From contig JAXLYE010000008.1 of assembly GCA_046351595.1 (NCBI GenBank), forward strand, positions 618,822-682,821: DNA of 64,000 nt, given 5' to 3'. Of the stretch, positions 1 through 9,710 are shown in pieces (the stretch's first letter is position 1; each line of letters starts with the position of its first letter). Position numbers and translations under genes: made by a program. Origin of the DNA: JAXLYE01 sp046351595 (GTDB lineage: Bacteria; Myxococcota_A; Polyangia; Palsa-1104; JAEUJZ01). A model generated the notes under the pieces. It was not told where the DNA came from. It saw only the letters and a list, made by a program, of their open reading frames with translations, and made no database searches.

Positions 1-190
1 ACGGATAGACCGCGCTGCGGTCCAGGCCCATGAACATCAACAGCCCTTCCACCAGGCACAGCCGCCCCTGCGGCGAGTCGAATACCGTCAGGGCTTCGCA
101 GGCGTGTTTGGGGATCAACATGGCCAGGGCTTCGAGGGCGTAGGCGGGATCTGCGAAGGCCGGTTCATAAGGCAGGACGGAGACATACAA
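1..190 (-). CDS. Partial hypothetical protein (N-terminal part, runs off left edge)
   Basis: An open frame on the minus strand leaves the window at base 1. Reading begins near a TTG at 190, 7 bp downstream of the stop of the preceding 325-aa gene, so the two are probably co-transcribed. The visible 63 residues include PAYALEALAMLIPKHACEAL and RLCLVEGLLMFMGLDRS. They look like a real helical protein, but I do not recognise the family. Base composition is clearly lower in GC than the rest of the window, as for its neighbour, which suggests transferred DNA. The start is uncertain. Confidence 0.45.
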   Translation of the reverse strand, partial: MYVSVLPYEPAFADPAYALEALAMLIPKHACEALTVFDSPQGRLCLVEGLLMFMGLDRSAVYP

Positions 191-197
191 CCGGTCT

Positions 198-1175
198 TTA
201 TGTTGTTTTCTTCTGCCCCTTAGGCTGCGCCGCGTCCTTAGGCTGCGCCCCGTCCTTAAGCGGGGCCTCATGCGCGGGCAACATCAGCTGCTTTAAGCTT
301 TCGAGGCTGAGAGGTTCCGGAAGAGCCTCTTTGACGACAGATGGAGCGTTCAAGGAGGGGTGCACTTCGGCACCCCTTTCAATGAGTCTGTCCAGCTCAC
401 GGACAGAGTGCTTCAGTGCATTGAGAGCCTCGTGCCGCTCCCCTTCGTCAAGTTCCCCCTTCCGGTCTCGCTCTGCTTCCCGTACGACCTGCTCGGCGTG
501 CGCTTCGACCAGCAACTGAAGTTGCTCCGCCGAACTCTGCTGCACAGCATCAAGGTAGTTGTTCTTAATTCTTTTCTCCCGCAATATCTCAGTCGCATAG
601 GCAATTTGAAGCCGGTCCATATAAAACTTCTTGTAGACCTTCAGGATCCCCATTGCGACCCCGAGCGCAACGGGCGTATGAAAGGAGAGGTCGACCCAGA
701 ACGAGCCGACGTCGAAACCCTCGACGCCGGTTTGCTCTGCAGCAAGCCGTTGGAGGGGCTGGTCAAATATCTGCTGAAGCGAGCGCGCGGTAGCTGAGAA
801 GTCCTCGAGAGTAGCAACCGGTGGGAACTTAAAACTGATGCTGTTGCCTGGAGTCGCGCTTGGATTGATGAGATCGAGCGCAACTATCATTTCGCGCGCA
901 TAATTCTGGGCCTGCGAAGCCAGGCCGGCTAGATTGTTGGCGACGTCTTGAGCTAATAGTACGGAGTCCTCAGGATAACGGTATAGGCCAAGGTTGGCAG
1001 CGGCCTTGACTAGATTCTGCATCCGCTCCTGTCTAAGAGCCGACAGCAATTGAATGCCCGTACGAAACTGGGTGAGGCCGGTAACGAGAATATGGCCGGT
1101 TTGCTGCGCAGCGACCTGGAGAGTTAGACGCGGTACGGCTGACACCAGAAGCTGGCGGAGCTCTGAATTGCGCAT
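198..1175 (-). CDS. Hypothetical protein with coiled-coil, in AT-richer foreign DNA
   Basis: A 325-aa protein I do not recognise. Seen in the sequence: a helical N-terminal half; a short hydrophobic stretch near residues 160-180 (SFWVDLSFHTPVALGVAMG) that could be a weak membrane segment; a charged region around 195-265 rich in Glu, Lys, Arg and Gln that looks like a coiled coil; and a low-complexity tail with the repeated motif DGAQPKDAAQPK. The gene contains long stretches near 45-55% GC (for example 540-620), unlike the roughly 70% of the rest of the window. It lies between the partial gene at 1-190 and a tRNA-Phe gene. The likeliest reading is cargo of an integrated element. No function is assigned. 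Confidence 0.6.
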   Translation of the reverse strand: MRNSELRQLLVSAVPRLTLQVAAQQTGHILVTGLTQFRTGIQLLSALRQERMQNLVKAAANLGLYRYPEDSVLLAQDVANNLAGLASQAQNYAREMIVALDLINPSATPGNSISFKFPPVATLEDFSATARSLQQIFDQPLQRLAAEQTGVEGFDVGSFWVDLSFHTPVALGVAMGILKVYKKFYMDRLQIAYATEILREKRIKNNYLDAVQQSSAEQLQLLVEAHAEQVVREAERDRKGELDEGERHEALNALKHSVRELDRLIERGAEVHPSLNAPSVVKEALPEPLSLESLKQLMLPAHEAPLKDGAQPKDAAQPKGQKKTT

Positions 1176-1254
1176 GCGAACAGGGGTCTCCTGGTTCGAG
1201 CGCCCTCGTCGTACAGCGCTCTGATGAGAAGAGGCGGGCTATGCGGGGGGGAGG

Positions 1255-1327
1255 TGCTCGGGGCCGGAATCGAACCAGCGACACGCGGATTTTCAATCCG
1301 CTGCTCTACCTGCTGAGCTACCCGAGC
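1255..1327 (-). tRNA. tRNA-Phe (GAA)
   Basis: The reverse strand folds into a complete cloverleaf. The acceptor arms are GCTCGGG and CCCGAGC. The anticodon stem GCGGA/TCCGC encloses TTGAAAA, giving anticodon GAA (Phe). The T arm carries TTCGATT between GCTGG and CCGGC. The discriminator base is A (1255). CCA is not encoded: the next bases are CCT. The 3' end points left, toward the AT-richer segment at 1-1252. This is the normal arrangement when a mobile element has integrated at a tRNA 3' end. Confidence 0.95.
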
Positions 1328-1390
1328 GCGAAGCGAGAGGTACCCTAGGCGAGGCGGGACTTTCAGGTCAAGGGGAAAAAACGGGCGGCC

Positions 1391-1410
1391 GAAAAATCCG
1401 CCGGCGGAGC
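1391..1410 (-). terminator. Possible rho-independent terminator after the malG-like gene
   Basis: On the minus strand, just after the stop at 1413, the 12-nt dyad TCCGCCGGCGGA (1397-1408) is followed by TTTTT (1392-1396). A second T run follows a few bases on. The stem is short, so this is a moderate call. Confidence 0.4.
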
Positions 1411-1412
1411 GG

Positions 1413-2252
1413 TCAGCCCTTCACGCTGCCCTGGGTCAGGCCGCCGATCAGGTGGCGCTGCAGGGCGAAGAACAGGACCATCACCGGCAGCGAGACCAGG
1501 ACCGCGCCGGCCGCGAAGTGGCCCCACTCGGTCGCGTAGTCGCCGACATAGTTGTTGAGCATGACCGGCAGCGTGTAGCTCTGCGGGCGGCTCATGAAGG
1601 TCGCGGCCAGGATGAACTCGTTCCACGCGGTCAGGAACGAGAACAGCGCGGTCACCGCGATCGCCGGCCGGGCCAGCGGCAGCGCCACGCGGAAGAACGC
1701 GTCGAAGCGCGTGCCGCCGTCGAGCAGCACTGCCTCCTCGAGCTCCCTGGGCAGGCTGTCGAAGAAGCCCTTGAGCATGAAGACGCAGAACGGGATCGCC
1801 GTCGTCGCGTAGCACAGCACCAGGCCGCCCAGGTGGTTCAAGAGGTGCAGCTTCTCGAGCACGACGTAGAGCGGGATGGTGGTGACCACGCCCGGGAACA
1901 TCTGCGCGAACAGGAACATGCGCAGCAACGTGTTGCGCCCGGGGAAGCGGAGGCGCGACAGCGCATAGGCGGCCGAGCAGGAAAGCGCCACACCGACGGC
2001 GGTCACCGACGCGGCGACGATCACCGAGTTGAGGAGCTGGCGGAAGAACAGGAGCTCGCCGCTCGGGCCGCGGCGCATCACCACGTCGGCGAAGTTCTGC
2101 AGCGACAGCTCGGTCGGCAGCGGGCTGGCGGCCAGCGCGAAGCCCTGCGACGGTGACAGCGCCATCTTCAGCACCCACAGCACCGGGTACAGGGTGAGCG
2201 CGACGAACCCGAGCAGGAGCAGGTGGACGACGAGGGAGCGGGCAAGGCGCAT
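1413..2252 (-). CDS. Carbohydrate ABC transporter permease, MalG type (orphan)
   Basis: A 279-aa inner-membrane permease of the binding-protein-dependent ABC importer family, MalG branch (sugar or oligosaccharide uptake). It has about six membrane segments, beginning with RSLVVHLLLLGFVALTLYPV. The cytoplasmic EAA loop lies near residue 175 (LEEAVLLDGGTRFDAFF followed by ALPLARP) and would dock on the ATPase. The usual C-terminal GLTQGSVKG is present. Its partners (binding protein, MalF permease, ATPase) are absent from both sides: the upstream gene is an unrelated GspE-N-like protein and the downstream feature is a tRNA. No clear ribosome-binding site precedes the ATG. A short open frame ending in PLLRAVTKT stops about 7 bp before it and could be the tail of a lost malF, but that is speculation. 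Confidence 0.88.
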   Translation of the reverse strand: MRLARSLVVHLLLLGFVALTLYPVLWVLKMALSPSQGFALAASPLPTELSLQNFADVVMRRGPSGELLFFRQLLNSVIVAASVTAVGVALSCSAAYALSRLRFPGRNTLLRMFLFAQMFPGVVTTIPLYVVLEKLHLLNHLGGLVLCYATTAIPFCVFMLKGFFDSLPRELEEAVLLDGGTRFDAFFRVALPLARPAIAVTALFSFLTAWNEFILAATFMSRPQSYTLPVMLNNYVGDYATEWGHFAAGAVLVSLPVMVLFFALQRHLIGGLTQGSVKG

Positions 2253-2312
2253 GACGGGATCAGGTCTTGGTGACGGCGCGCAGAAGGGGCCGCGGCGCGA
2301 GCGCGCACGCTA

Positions 2313-4292
2313 TCATGACCCGAGCTCCTCCGGGCGGTGCGGCGCCAGATCTTCGCCCGACAGGGTCGGCACCATGCGCGTCGTCCAGGGCACCTCGGGC
2401 ATGCGCGGCTGCAGCGGCCACAGCGGGCGCAGCACCGGAGGCAGGGCCTGCTGCGACAGCGACAGGCGCGAGGCGTGCGCGGGCTCGCGCGGCTCGCGGT
2501 CCTCGACGGACAGGCGCAGCTCCTCGCGGGCCGGCGGGTCCTGGCGCAGCGCGCGGCTCGTGGCCTCGGCGGTCTCGCGGTCCGTGCCGCCGACCAAGAG
2601 CTGCGCGAGCAGCGCCTCCTCGGACGTGCCGTCGGCCCACAGCAGAAGCGCGCGCGCCGCCGCCTGCACGATGCGCACGCCGAGCGGCGGACCGTCGTCG
2701 GCCGGGAGGCTCATGAACTCGACGAGCACGGCCTGCAGCTCGCGCAGCGGCGCGCCGAGCGGGACGTCACCGAGGAAGCCGACCTGCGTGCGCAGCTCCA
2801 GCGGCAGCCCGCCCGGCTCGCGCGCGCCGCGCTGCAAGAGCACACGCTGCAGCCCGAACAGCCGCGCCACCAGCATCACCTCGCGCACCGCGCGCGGCAC
2901 CAGGCCCATGCGATCCGCGACCGCCTGACACAGGCGCGAGAGGATCGCCGGCCAGCTCGAGCGCAGCTGCGCCTCGCTCTGCGCGCACAGCGCGTCGCAC
3001 GACAGGATCAGCGCGTCCTGCAGCGGCTCGTCCTCGGCCGGGTTGTGGACCGGGGGACCGTCGACGCCGGTCGGCACGCGCAGCTCGTCCGGATCGCGCG
3101 TGAGGTGCACGGCGCCGCCGACCTCGTCGAGCAGCACGTCGGTCGGCGCCAGCTCGGGCACCGGCGAGCTCTGGGACACCGGCTGCGGCACCGCCTTTGC
3201 CACGGGCGACACGGCCGCGCGCGGCGGCGCCGGCGGCAGGCTCTTGCCCAGCGGCGTCCCGCGCGGCGGCGTGCTGGCCTGCGGCGAGCCGGCTGGCGAT
3301 GCGACAGGCGATGCGACAGGCGATGCGACAGGCGATGCGACAGGCGATGCGACAGGCGATGCGATCGAGCGCGGCACCGCCGGCGGCAGGCTCTTTCCGG
3401 GAGCGGCCTCGCGCGGCGCGGTGCGCTCGGAAGACAGCGGCAGCGTCGGGGCCGCGGGCGCGGGCGGCCGCGACACCGCGGGCGGCCGCTGCGCTCGAAA
3501 GTCCGCCGAGACCTGGCTCGCGGTCGGCTCCTCGCCCAGGTGGAGGGGGTCGCTCGGGCGGCTCGGCTGCAGCACGCCGAGCCGCGTGCTGCTCGGCGCG
3601 CGCACCGCCAGCGGCTGCGTGGTGCGCAGCTCGATCGGCATCGGCACCGGCGCCGACGGCAGCTCGCTGCTGAGCTTCGCGATCTCGACCTGCAGCTGCG
3701 GGTCGACCATGACCGACCGCGACTCGCTCTCGGGCGGGGCAAAGGGCGAGCGCCGCGGCGGCAGCGTCGGGTCTTCGGGCTCGGGCTCGGGCGGGATGCT
3801 CACCGAGTCGGGCAGGAGGCCGCGGCCGTAGAACTGATCGAGGCCCAGCCGCAGCGTCCCCAGGCTCATGAGGAAGCGCCGCACCTCGACCACGCCGAGC
3901 GGCGTCAGCGCCGGCCACAGCGGCGTGATGTCGAGCGTCGGGTCGACCATCGCCAGCGCCGCGCGCCGCCCGTCGGTCGAGCGCTCCAGCGGCAGCACGC
4001 CCAGGCGCTGCGCCAGGTCGTAGCTGACCGCGGCCTTGAGCTCGTCGGGCACGATGACGCTGACCAGCTGGTCGTCGGTCAGCACCGGCACCCGCAGCTG
4101 CGCGCCCAGCGCCTCGAACATCGCGTCCTCGCCGAGCAGCTTCTCGCGCAGGAGCACGCGCCACAGCGGCCGGCCGCTGTCGTGCGCCCGCTGCAGCGCA
4201 CGGTCCAGCACCGCCGGCCCGAGCAGGTGCGCCTCCTCGACGATATCCGCCAGTTCTTTCACGTCCTTGTCGCGGCTGCGCGGGGGGTTCAC
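2313..4292 (-). CDS. GspE N-terminal-domain (MshEN-like) protein with proline-rich linker
   Basis: A 659-aa protein. The GTG start at 4292 is chosen because GGAG lies 8 nt upstream. Residues ~10-165 resemble the N-terminal domain of type II secretion/type IV pilus ATPases (LLREKLLGEDAMFEALGAQL and the following VPVLTD strand), which in some family members binds cyclic di-GMP. No ATPase domain follows. A long Pro/Ala/Ser linker comes next, including five Ser-Pro-Val-Ala units, and then a helical C-terminal domain (~residues 440-620) of unknown type. Stand-alone proteins of this kind are frequent in Myxococcota. Nucleotide-binding motifs are not visible, so a regulatory or scaffold role is inferred rather than shown. 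Confidence 0.65.
   Translation of the reverse strand: MNPPRSRDKDVKELADIVEEAHLLGPAVLDRALQRAHDSGRPLWRVLLREKLLGEDAMFEALGAQLRVPVLTDDQLVSVIVPDELKAAVSYDLAQRLGVLPLERSTDGRRAALAMVDPTLDITPLWPALTPLGVVEVRRFLMSLGTLRLGLDQFYGRGLLPDSVSIPPEPEPEDPTLPPRRSPFAPPESESRSVMVDPQLQVEIAKLSSELPSAPVPMPIELRTTQPLAVRAPSSTRLGVLQPSRPSDPLHLGEEPTASQVSADFRAQRPPAVSRPPAPAAPTLPLSSERTAPREAAPGKSLPPAVPRSIASPVASPVASPVASPVASPVASPAGSPQASTPPRGTPLGKSLPPAPPRAAVSPVAKAVPQPVSQSSPVPELAPTDVLLDEVGGAVHLTRDPDELRVPTGVDGPPVHNPAEDEPLQDALILSCDALCAQSEAQLRSSWPAILSRLCQAVADRMGLVPRAVREVMLVARLFGLQRVLLQRGAREPGGLPLELRTQVGFLGDVPLGAPLRELQAVLVEFMSLPADDGPPLGVRIVQAAARALLLWADGTSEEALLAQLLVGGTDRETAEATSRALRQDPPAREELRLSVEDREPREPAHASRLSLSQQALPPVLRPLWPLQPRMPEVPWTTRMVPTLSGEDLAPHRPEELGS
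3301..3360. repeat. 12-bp tandem repeat, five exact copies, in frame
   Basis: GCGACAGGCGAT is repeated five times without mismatch inside the linker of the GspE-N-like gene, encoding Ser-Pro-Val-Ala units on the minus strand. The unit length keeps the frame, so copy-number change would lengthen or shorten the linker. Confidence 0.95.
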
Positions 4293-4607
4293 GGGCGGCT
4301 CTCCACAGCTGTCTCGCAGGATCCTGCCCTCCCAGCGTAGAGGGCGGCGGCCTGCCTTGTAAACGCCTTGACGGCGCGCCCACCGCTCCTTTGACCGCGG
4401 CAGGCGCAGCGCGCGGACAGGTTCCCAAGCTGCGCAAGTACGCATGTGGGCAAGTGCGCAAGTGCGCAGGTGCGCCAACTGGGCGCCCTGCCCTCCCGGT
4501 CCAGGCTGCGGCTGGCCCGCAGCAGCGGCGCGTTTGTGACGCAGCGCATAGTGCCGACCCCGACACGCCGCTTTACACAGCGAGAGCCACCTTGGCATCC
4601 TGAAAAC
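4293..4607. promoter_or_regulatory. Divergent intergenic region with 8-bp tandem repeats
   Basis: A 315-bp region between divergently transcribed genes (GspE-N-like on the left, imelysin-like on the right), so it should carry promoters for both. Positions 4434-4473 hold five near-copies of an 8-bp unit, two of them exactly GCAAGTGC. No convincing -35/-10 pair could be picked out by eye. Confidence 0.5.
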
Positions 4608-5528
4608 ATGGAGGGAAGTGTCCGCGCGCCCGACCGCTCGCTCTGGGGTCCGGGCCGGAGCCCCGGCCCGCGCCGGCCGGGCCCGAACGTCACCTTTGTA
4701 ACCTTCGTCACCTGGATCCTCGGGGCCTGGGCGCTCGCGGCGGGGACAGGGGGCTGCGCGCTCGAGAACCGCACCGGAGCCGCGGCAGCGACGGCGCTCG
4801 CGCGCGGACCGGTGCGCACGTGGGCGGCCCAGCGCTCGCTCGAGCTGCTCGCCGCGGCGCTGCAGCTCGACGGGGCGGTGCGCACGCAGCCGGCGCCGGA
4901 CCTCATGGCCGCGCGCGCGGCGTGGCAGGAGGCGCGCCTGATCTACGACGAGGTGCAGCCGGTCTCGCTCGCCGCAGCGCCCGAGATCGATCTGCTGCTC
5001 GACGGGCGCTTCGACAACCCGCTGACCCAGAGCGGCCTGCGCGTGCTCGAGCGCGCGCTGTTCGCCTCGCCGCCGGCGTCGAGCGACGAGCTCGTGCGGC
5101 TCGCGGCGGCGCTGCGGGACGGGGCGGTGCGCCTGCCGCAGGCGCTCGGCGATCCGCAGCGCACGCTCGATGCGGGCGCGCTGCTCTCGACGATGTCGGC
5201 GCTGGTCGCGGTGGTGGCGACCAAGGCCGACGGCTCGGACAGCCCGTTCGCGGGCACCGCCCACCTGTCGATCCAGCGCAACCTCGACGGGCTGCGCGTG
5301 ATCTACCTGCTGCTGTCGCCGCTGGTACAGGCCGCGGACGTCGCGCTCGATGACACGGTGCGCGGCGCCCTCGACGAGCTCAGCGCGCAGGTGCGCGGCC
5401 TGCCCTCGACCGACGCGCTCACCGACAAGCTGCGCTTTTTGCGCCGCTGCTCGACGCTCAGCCAGGCGCTGCTCGACGTGACGCGGGCGCTTGGGCTGGG
5501 CGCCACCACCCAGATCGATGTGACCTGA
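4608..5528 (+). CDS. Imelysin/EfeO-like lipoprotein (iron-related)
   Basis: A 306-aa protein predicted to be exported and lipid-anchored: a hydrophobic segment near residue 35 leads to AAGTGGC, a fair lipobox. The region AWQEARLIYDEVQPV followed by GLRVLERALF matches the imelysin/EfeO (M75-like) fold, whose members lie outside the cytoplasm and take part in iron acquisition. The length suits a single imelysin domain. The GxHxxE metal motif of the peptidase-like family is not evident (the equivalent glutamate region reads SGLRVLE). It is the first gene of a tight operon, with the porin start only 2 nt after its stop and then a di-heme peroxidase gene. That trio is a recurrent iron-responsive arrangement. 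The ATG at 4608 lacks a strong ribosome-binding site. Confidence 0.65.
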   Translation: MEGSVRAPDRSLWGPGRSPGPRRPGPNVTFVTFVTWILGAWALAAGTGGCALENRTGAAAATALARGPVRTWAAQRSLELLAAALQLDGAVRTQPAPDLMAARAAWQEARLIYDEVQPVSLAAAPEIDLLLDGRFDNPLTQSGLRVLERALFASPPASSDELVRLAAALRDGAVRLPQALGDPQRTLDAGALLSTMSALVAVVATKADGSDSPFAGTAHLSIQRNLDGLRVIYLLLSPLVQAADVALDDTVRGALDELSAQVRGLPSTDALTDKLRFLRRCSTLSQALLDVTRALGLGATTQIDVT

Positions 5529-5530
5529 CG

Positions 5531-7096
5531 ATGCCCGCTCCCCCATCGACCCGGCGCGCTCCGCCCGTCCGCTCGGAGGCCCGCCGTCAGGGCCCTTCCA
5601 AGAGTCGTTCGCAAGGCCGCTTGGGCGCCTGGGCCTTCGCGCTGGGCCTTGCCTGCACGCTGCCGCTCACTGCCCGCGCCGACGCCACAGCGACGGGCGA
5701 TCCGCCGCCGGCCGCCGCGGTGCCGCCGCCGCCCGCCGCACCGGGACCGCGCATCGAGCTGCCGCCCGACGTCGAGGACAGCGCACCGCCCGCACCGCCC
5801 GCATCGGTCGCGCCGGCCGCGCCGACCCCGGCACCGCCATCCGCTCCATCGTCGGCAGCGGGCGCCGCCGCGGCCGGGTCGGCGCCGTCGGTGCCCGTGC
5901 AGTCCGAGTACGTGCTCGGGGACGCGCCGCCGCAGGGCAGCTCGGTCACGCTGAACCTGCCGCGCCAGTCGCAGATCGACGTCGCGATCGATCCGCGCAC
6001 GCGCGCGCTGCGCGGGCTGGCCATCGGCGGCTACGGCGAGGCGGTGCTGAACGCGCCGCTCGACAAGTCGGCGCCCGCCGTCGCGGATCTGCGGCGCACC
6101 ATCCTGTTCCTCGGCTTCAACTTCACCGACCGCATCCGCTTCTTCTCCGAGATCGAGTTCGAGCACGCGCTGACCACCGACGGCAAGCGCGGCGAGGTCG
6201 CGGTCGAGCAGGCGATCCTCGACTTCCTGTTCAGCCGCGCGATCAACCTGCGCGCCGGCATGATCCTCATGCCCGTCGGGCTCATCAACCTGTACCACGA
6301 GCCCTCGACCTTCAACGGCGTCGAGCGCCCGGACTCGGATCTGCTGATCATCCCCAGTACCTGGAAGCAGGTCGGCGGCGGCCTGTTCGGGGCGCTCGGG
6401 CCGCTGCGCTACCAGCTGTACGTGGTGCCGGGCTTGCGGGCCGACGGGTTCTCGGCGGCCACCGGCATCCGCGGCGGCGTGCAGGACAACCTGGCGCGCG
6501 TGCGCGATCCCGCGGGCGTGCTGCGCCTCGACGTGGCGCCGGTGCTCGGCCTGAACCTCGGCTGGTCCGGCTACGTCGGCGGCGCCAGCCAGGGTGATCC
6601 CAACCTCGGCTCCGCGCCGGTCGCGCTCACCGAGCTGGATGCCAAGTTCGGGCGCTACGGGCTGTCGGTGCGCGCGCAGCTCGCGTACATACACATCGGC
6701 AGCGCCGCGGCCATCTCGCGCACGCTGCAGCTCGTCGATCTGTCGGGTGTGCCGCAGCCGACCGATCTGCCGCGCGGCAGCGGGCCGATCGCCAGCCACC
6801 TGCTCGGCGGCTACCTCGAGCTGGGCTACGATCTCCTGCGCCCGCTCAAGCTGCGCTCGGCGACGCAGCTCATCGCCTTCGGCCGCTACGAGCGGACCCA
6901 CACGCAGCTCGATGTGCCCGAGCAGGAGATCATGCAAGCGCGCCAGCCCGGCAACGACCGCAGCGTCTACACCGTCGGCCTGACCCTGCGCCCCATCCTC
7001 GAGATCGCGGTGAAGCTCGACTACCAGCTGCGCCACAGCGAGGTCGCCGGCAGCACGCGCCACCTGCTCAACTGCGGCATCGCGTACCAGTTCTAG
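5531..7096 (+). CDS. Outer-membrane porin-like beta-barrel protein
   Basis: A 521-aa protein starting 2 nt after the imelysin-like gene. A long signal peptide (hydrophobic core ALGLACTLPLTARADA, residues ~35-52) is followed by a Pro/Ala-rich periplasmic linker to ~residue 115. The rest has the alternating pattern of a phosphate/carboxylate-type porin barrel (GFNFTDRIRFFSEIEFEHAL; LRAGMILMPVGLINLYHEP; LELGYDLLRPLKLRSATQL). It ends in YQF, and a terminal Phe is the hallmark recognised by the barrel-assembly machinery. The solute is unknown, but its place between an imelysin-like and a peroxidase gene suggests it serves the same metal-related function. Confidence 0.8.
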   Translation: MPAPPSTRRAPPVRSEARRQGPSKSRSQGRLGAWAFALGLACTLPLTARADATATGDPPPAAAVPPPPAAPGPRIELPPDVEDSAPPAPPASVAPAAPTPAPPSAPSSAAGAAAAGSAPSVPVQSEYVLGDAPPQGSSVTLNLPRQSQIDVAIDPRTRALRGLAIGGYGEAVLNAPLDKSAPAVADLRRTILFLGFNFTDRIRFFSEIEFEHALTTDGKRGEVAVEQAILDFLFSRAINLRAGMILMPVGLINLYHEPSTFNGVERPDSDLLIIPSTWKQVGGGLFGALGPLRYQLYVVPGLRADGFSAATGIRGGVQDNLARVRDPAGVLRLDVAPVLGLNLGWSGYVGGASQGDPNLGSAPVALTELDAKFGRYGLSVRAQLAYIHIGSAAAISRTLQLVDLSGVPQPTDLPRGSGPIASHLLGGYLELGYDLLRPLKLRSATQLIAFGRYERTHTQLDVPEQEIMQARQPGNDRSVYTVGLTLRPILEIAVKLDYQLRHSEVAGSTRHLLNCGIAYQF

Positions 7097-7128
7097 CGCG
7101 GCCGCCCAACGGGCCGCGGAGTCGCACC

Positions 7129-7569
7129 ATGGATCTACTTAGCCTGCCCGCCTCGACGTCGCCTCGACTGCCTTCGCAACCGACTGCGCCGCCGCTCCGC
7201 TCCCCACGCGCGGTCGTGCGCACCTCGCTGCTCGTGTCGCTGCTCGCCGCCTCGGGCTGCGGCTCGCCGCCGGCCGCGGCCCCGGTCGCGCAGTCGCTGA
7301 CCCGCTTCCCGTACGAGGCGTTTCCGATCCCGCTCGACAACCAGCCGACACCGCAGCGCATCGAGCTCGGGCGGCTGCTGTTCTTCGATCCAATCCTGTC
7401 GGGCAACCAGCGCGTATCGTGCGGCTCGTGTCACCACCCGGACGCGGCGATGGGCGACGCGCTGCCGGTGGGCGCGGCGCTCGGCGACCCGGCCGGCGGC
7501 TCGCTGCCGCGCTCGTCCCCGACGATCTTCAACGCCCGCTTCCAGCACTCGCAGTTCTGTCTCGCGTGA
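7129..7569 (+). pseudogene. Di-heme cytochrome c peroxidase (MauG/CcpA family), N-terminal fragment of a split gene
   Basis: The first 143 codons before an interruption, encoding a protein of the bacterial di-heme peroxidase/MauG family. Seen: lipobox LLAASGC near residue 45, the family motif ELGRLLFFDPILSGN, the first heme site CGSCH, and SSPTIFNARFQHSQF. After that phenylalanine the frame leaves the family sequence and stops three codons later. The continuation, QFWDGRASSL onward, is found 6.7 kb away at 14263-15053 on the same strand. The base sequence ACTCGCAGTTCTG is present at both junctions. Joining 7559 to 14276 gives one frame of 402 residues with two CxxCH heme sites. As it stands the fragment lacks the second heme domain and should be inactive unless the segment is excised. 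Confidence 0.9.
7547..7559. repeat. 13-bp direct repeat, left copy (junction of interrupted peroxidase)
   Basis: ACTCGCAGTTCTG, identical to 14263-14275. It covers the codons for His-Ser-Gln-Phe-Trp. It is either a target-site duplication or a recombination core. Confidence 0.95.
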
Positions 7570-7656
7570 GGCGGAGACGCGCCGAACCGTTCCGCCGCGG
7601 CGCAGAGCGCGGTGCGGTCGCGGGCTTGCGCGCCGAACGGTTCGCCCCGCGCTCGC

Positions 7657-8988
<1,332 letters not shown>

Positions 8989-9067
8989 GGCGGCGCAGGA
9001 TAGCGGATCTCGCGCGCGCCGCACCCGGTTCGCGCGGATCCTGCCGCGATCGGCCCGGATCCGCGCG

Positions 9068-9655
9068 CTAGCCGCCGCCCACCAGCTCGGCCAGCTTCTG
9101 CACGGTGCGGAAGTTGCGCGTGGTCACCGGCGAGCCGACCAGCCGATCGATCAGCCCCGGCGACAGCTTCGAGCGCCCGGGGCCGCTCGGGAAGTGCATC
9201 CAGAGGGCCTCGCCCGCGGCCTCGATGCGCTCACCGGCCGCCGCCCGCTCGCGCAGCGCCGCGACCGCGCCCGGCTCGGGGCGGCGCTTGGCCAGCGCCA
9301 GCATCACCAGGTTCGGCTCGCGCTCGGACTCGGCGCGCAGCGGGTTGCCCGCGAGGATCGCCGGCCAGCCGCTCGCGGCGCGGACCAGCACGTCGACCGG
9401 GAAGCCGAAGCGGTCCGCGATCGCACGCTCCAGCGTCGCCTCGACGGTTAGCGCCGGCTCGGCGGAGCGGAAGATCAGGTTGCCGCTCTGGATGTAGCTC
9501 TGCACATCGGTCAGCCCGATCCGCTCGCAGAGCCCGCGCAGCTCGGCCATCTTTACCTGCTTGTGCCCGCCGACGTTGATGCCGCGCAGCAGGCCGATGA
9601 AGCACTGCGGGGTCGCTGTCTGGGACGACTGGGCCGTCTGGGCCGTCTCGCTCAT
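9068..9655 (-). CDS. DUF1697 family protein
   Basis: A 195-aa protein of the DUF1697 family, recognisable from the N-terminal CFIGLLRGINVGGHKQVKM, the following SYIQSGNLIF and the C-terminal SKLSPGLIDR with TTRNFRTVQKL. Members are common in soil bacteria. Their biochemical role is not established. The start at 9655 places a short Ser/Thr/Gln-rich leader before the domain. It lies 55 bp downstream of the HhH-protein start and 79 bp upstream of the Hsp70 start, so all may be in one transcript. Confidence 0.85.
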   Translation of the reverse strand: MSETAQTAQSSQTATPQCFIGLLRGINVGGHKQVKMAELRGLCERIGLTDVQSYIQSGNLIFRSAEPALTVEATLERAIADRFGFPVDVLVRAASGWPAILAGNPLRAESEREPNLVMLALAKRRPEPGAVAALRERAAAGERIEAAGEALWMHFPSGPGRSKLSPGLIDRLVGSPVTTRNFRTVQKLAELVGGG

Positions 9656-9710
9656 GGCGCGCGAGCCTGCCGCGTCTGCGGCCCGCGCGCCAGCGGATTC
9701 CTCGTCGCCG

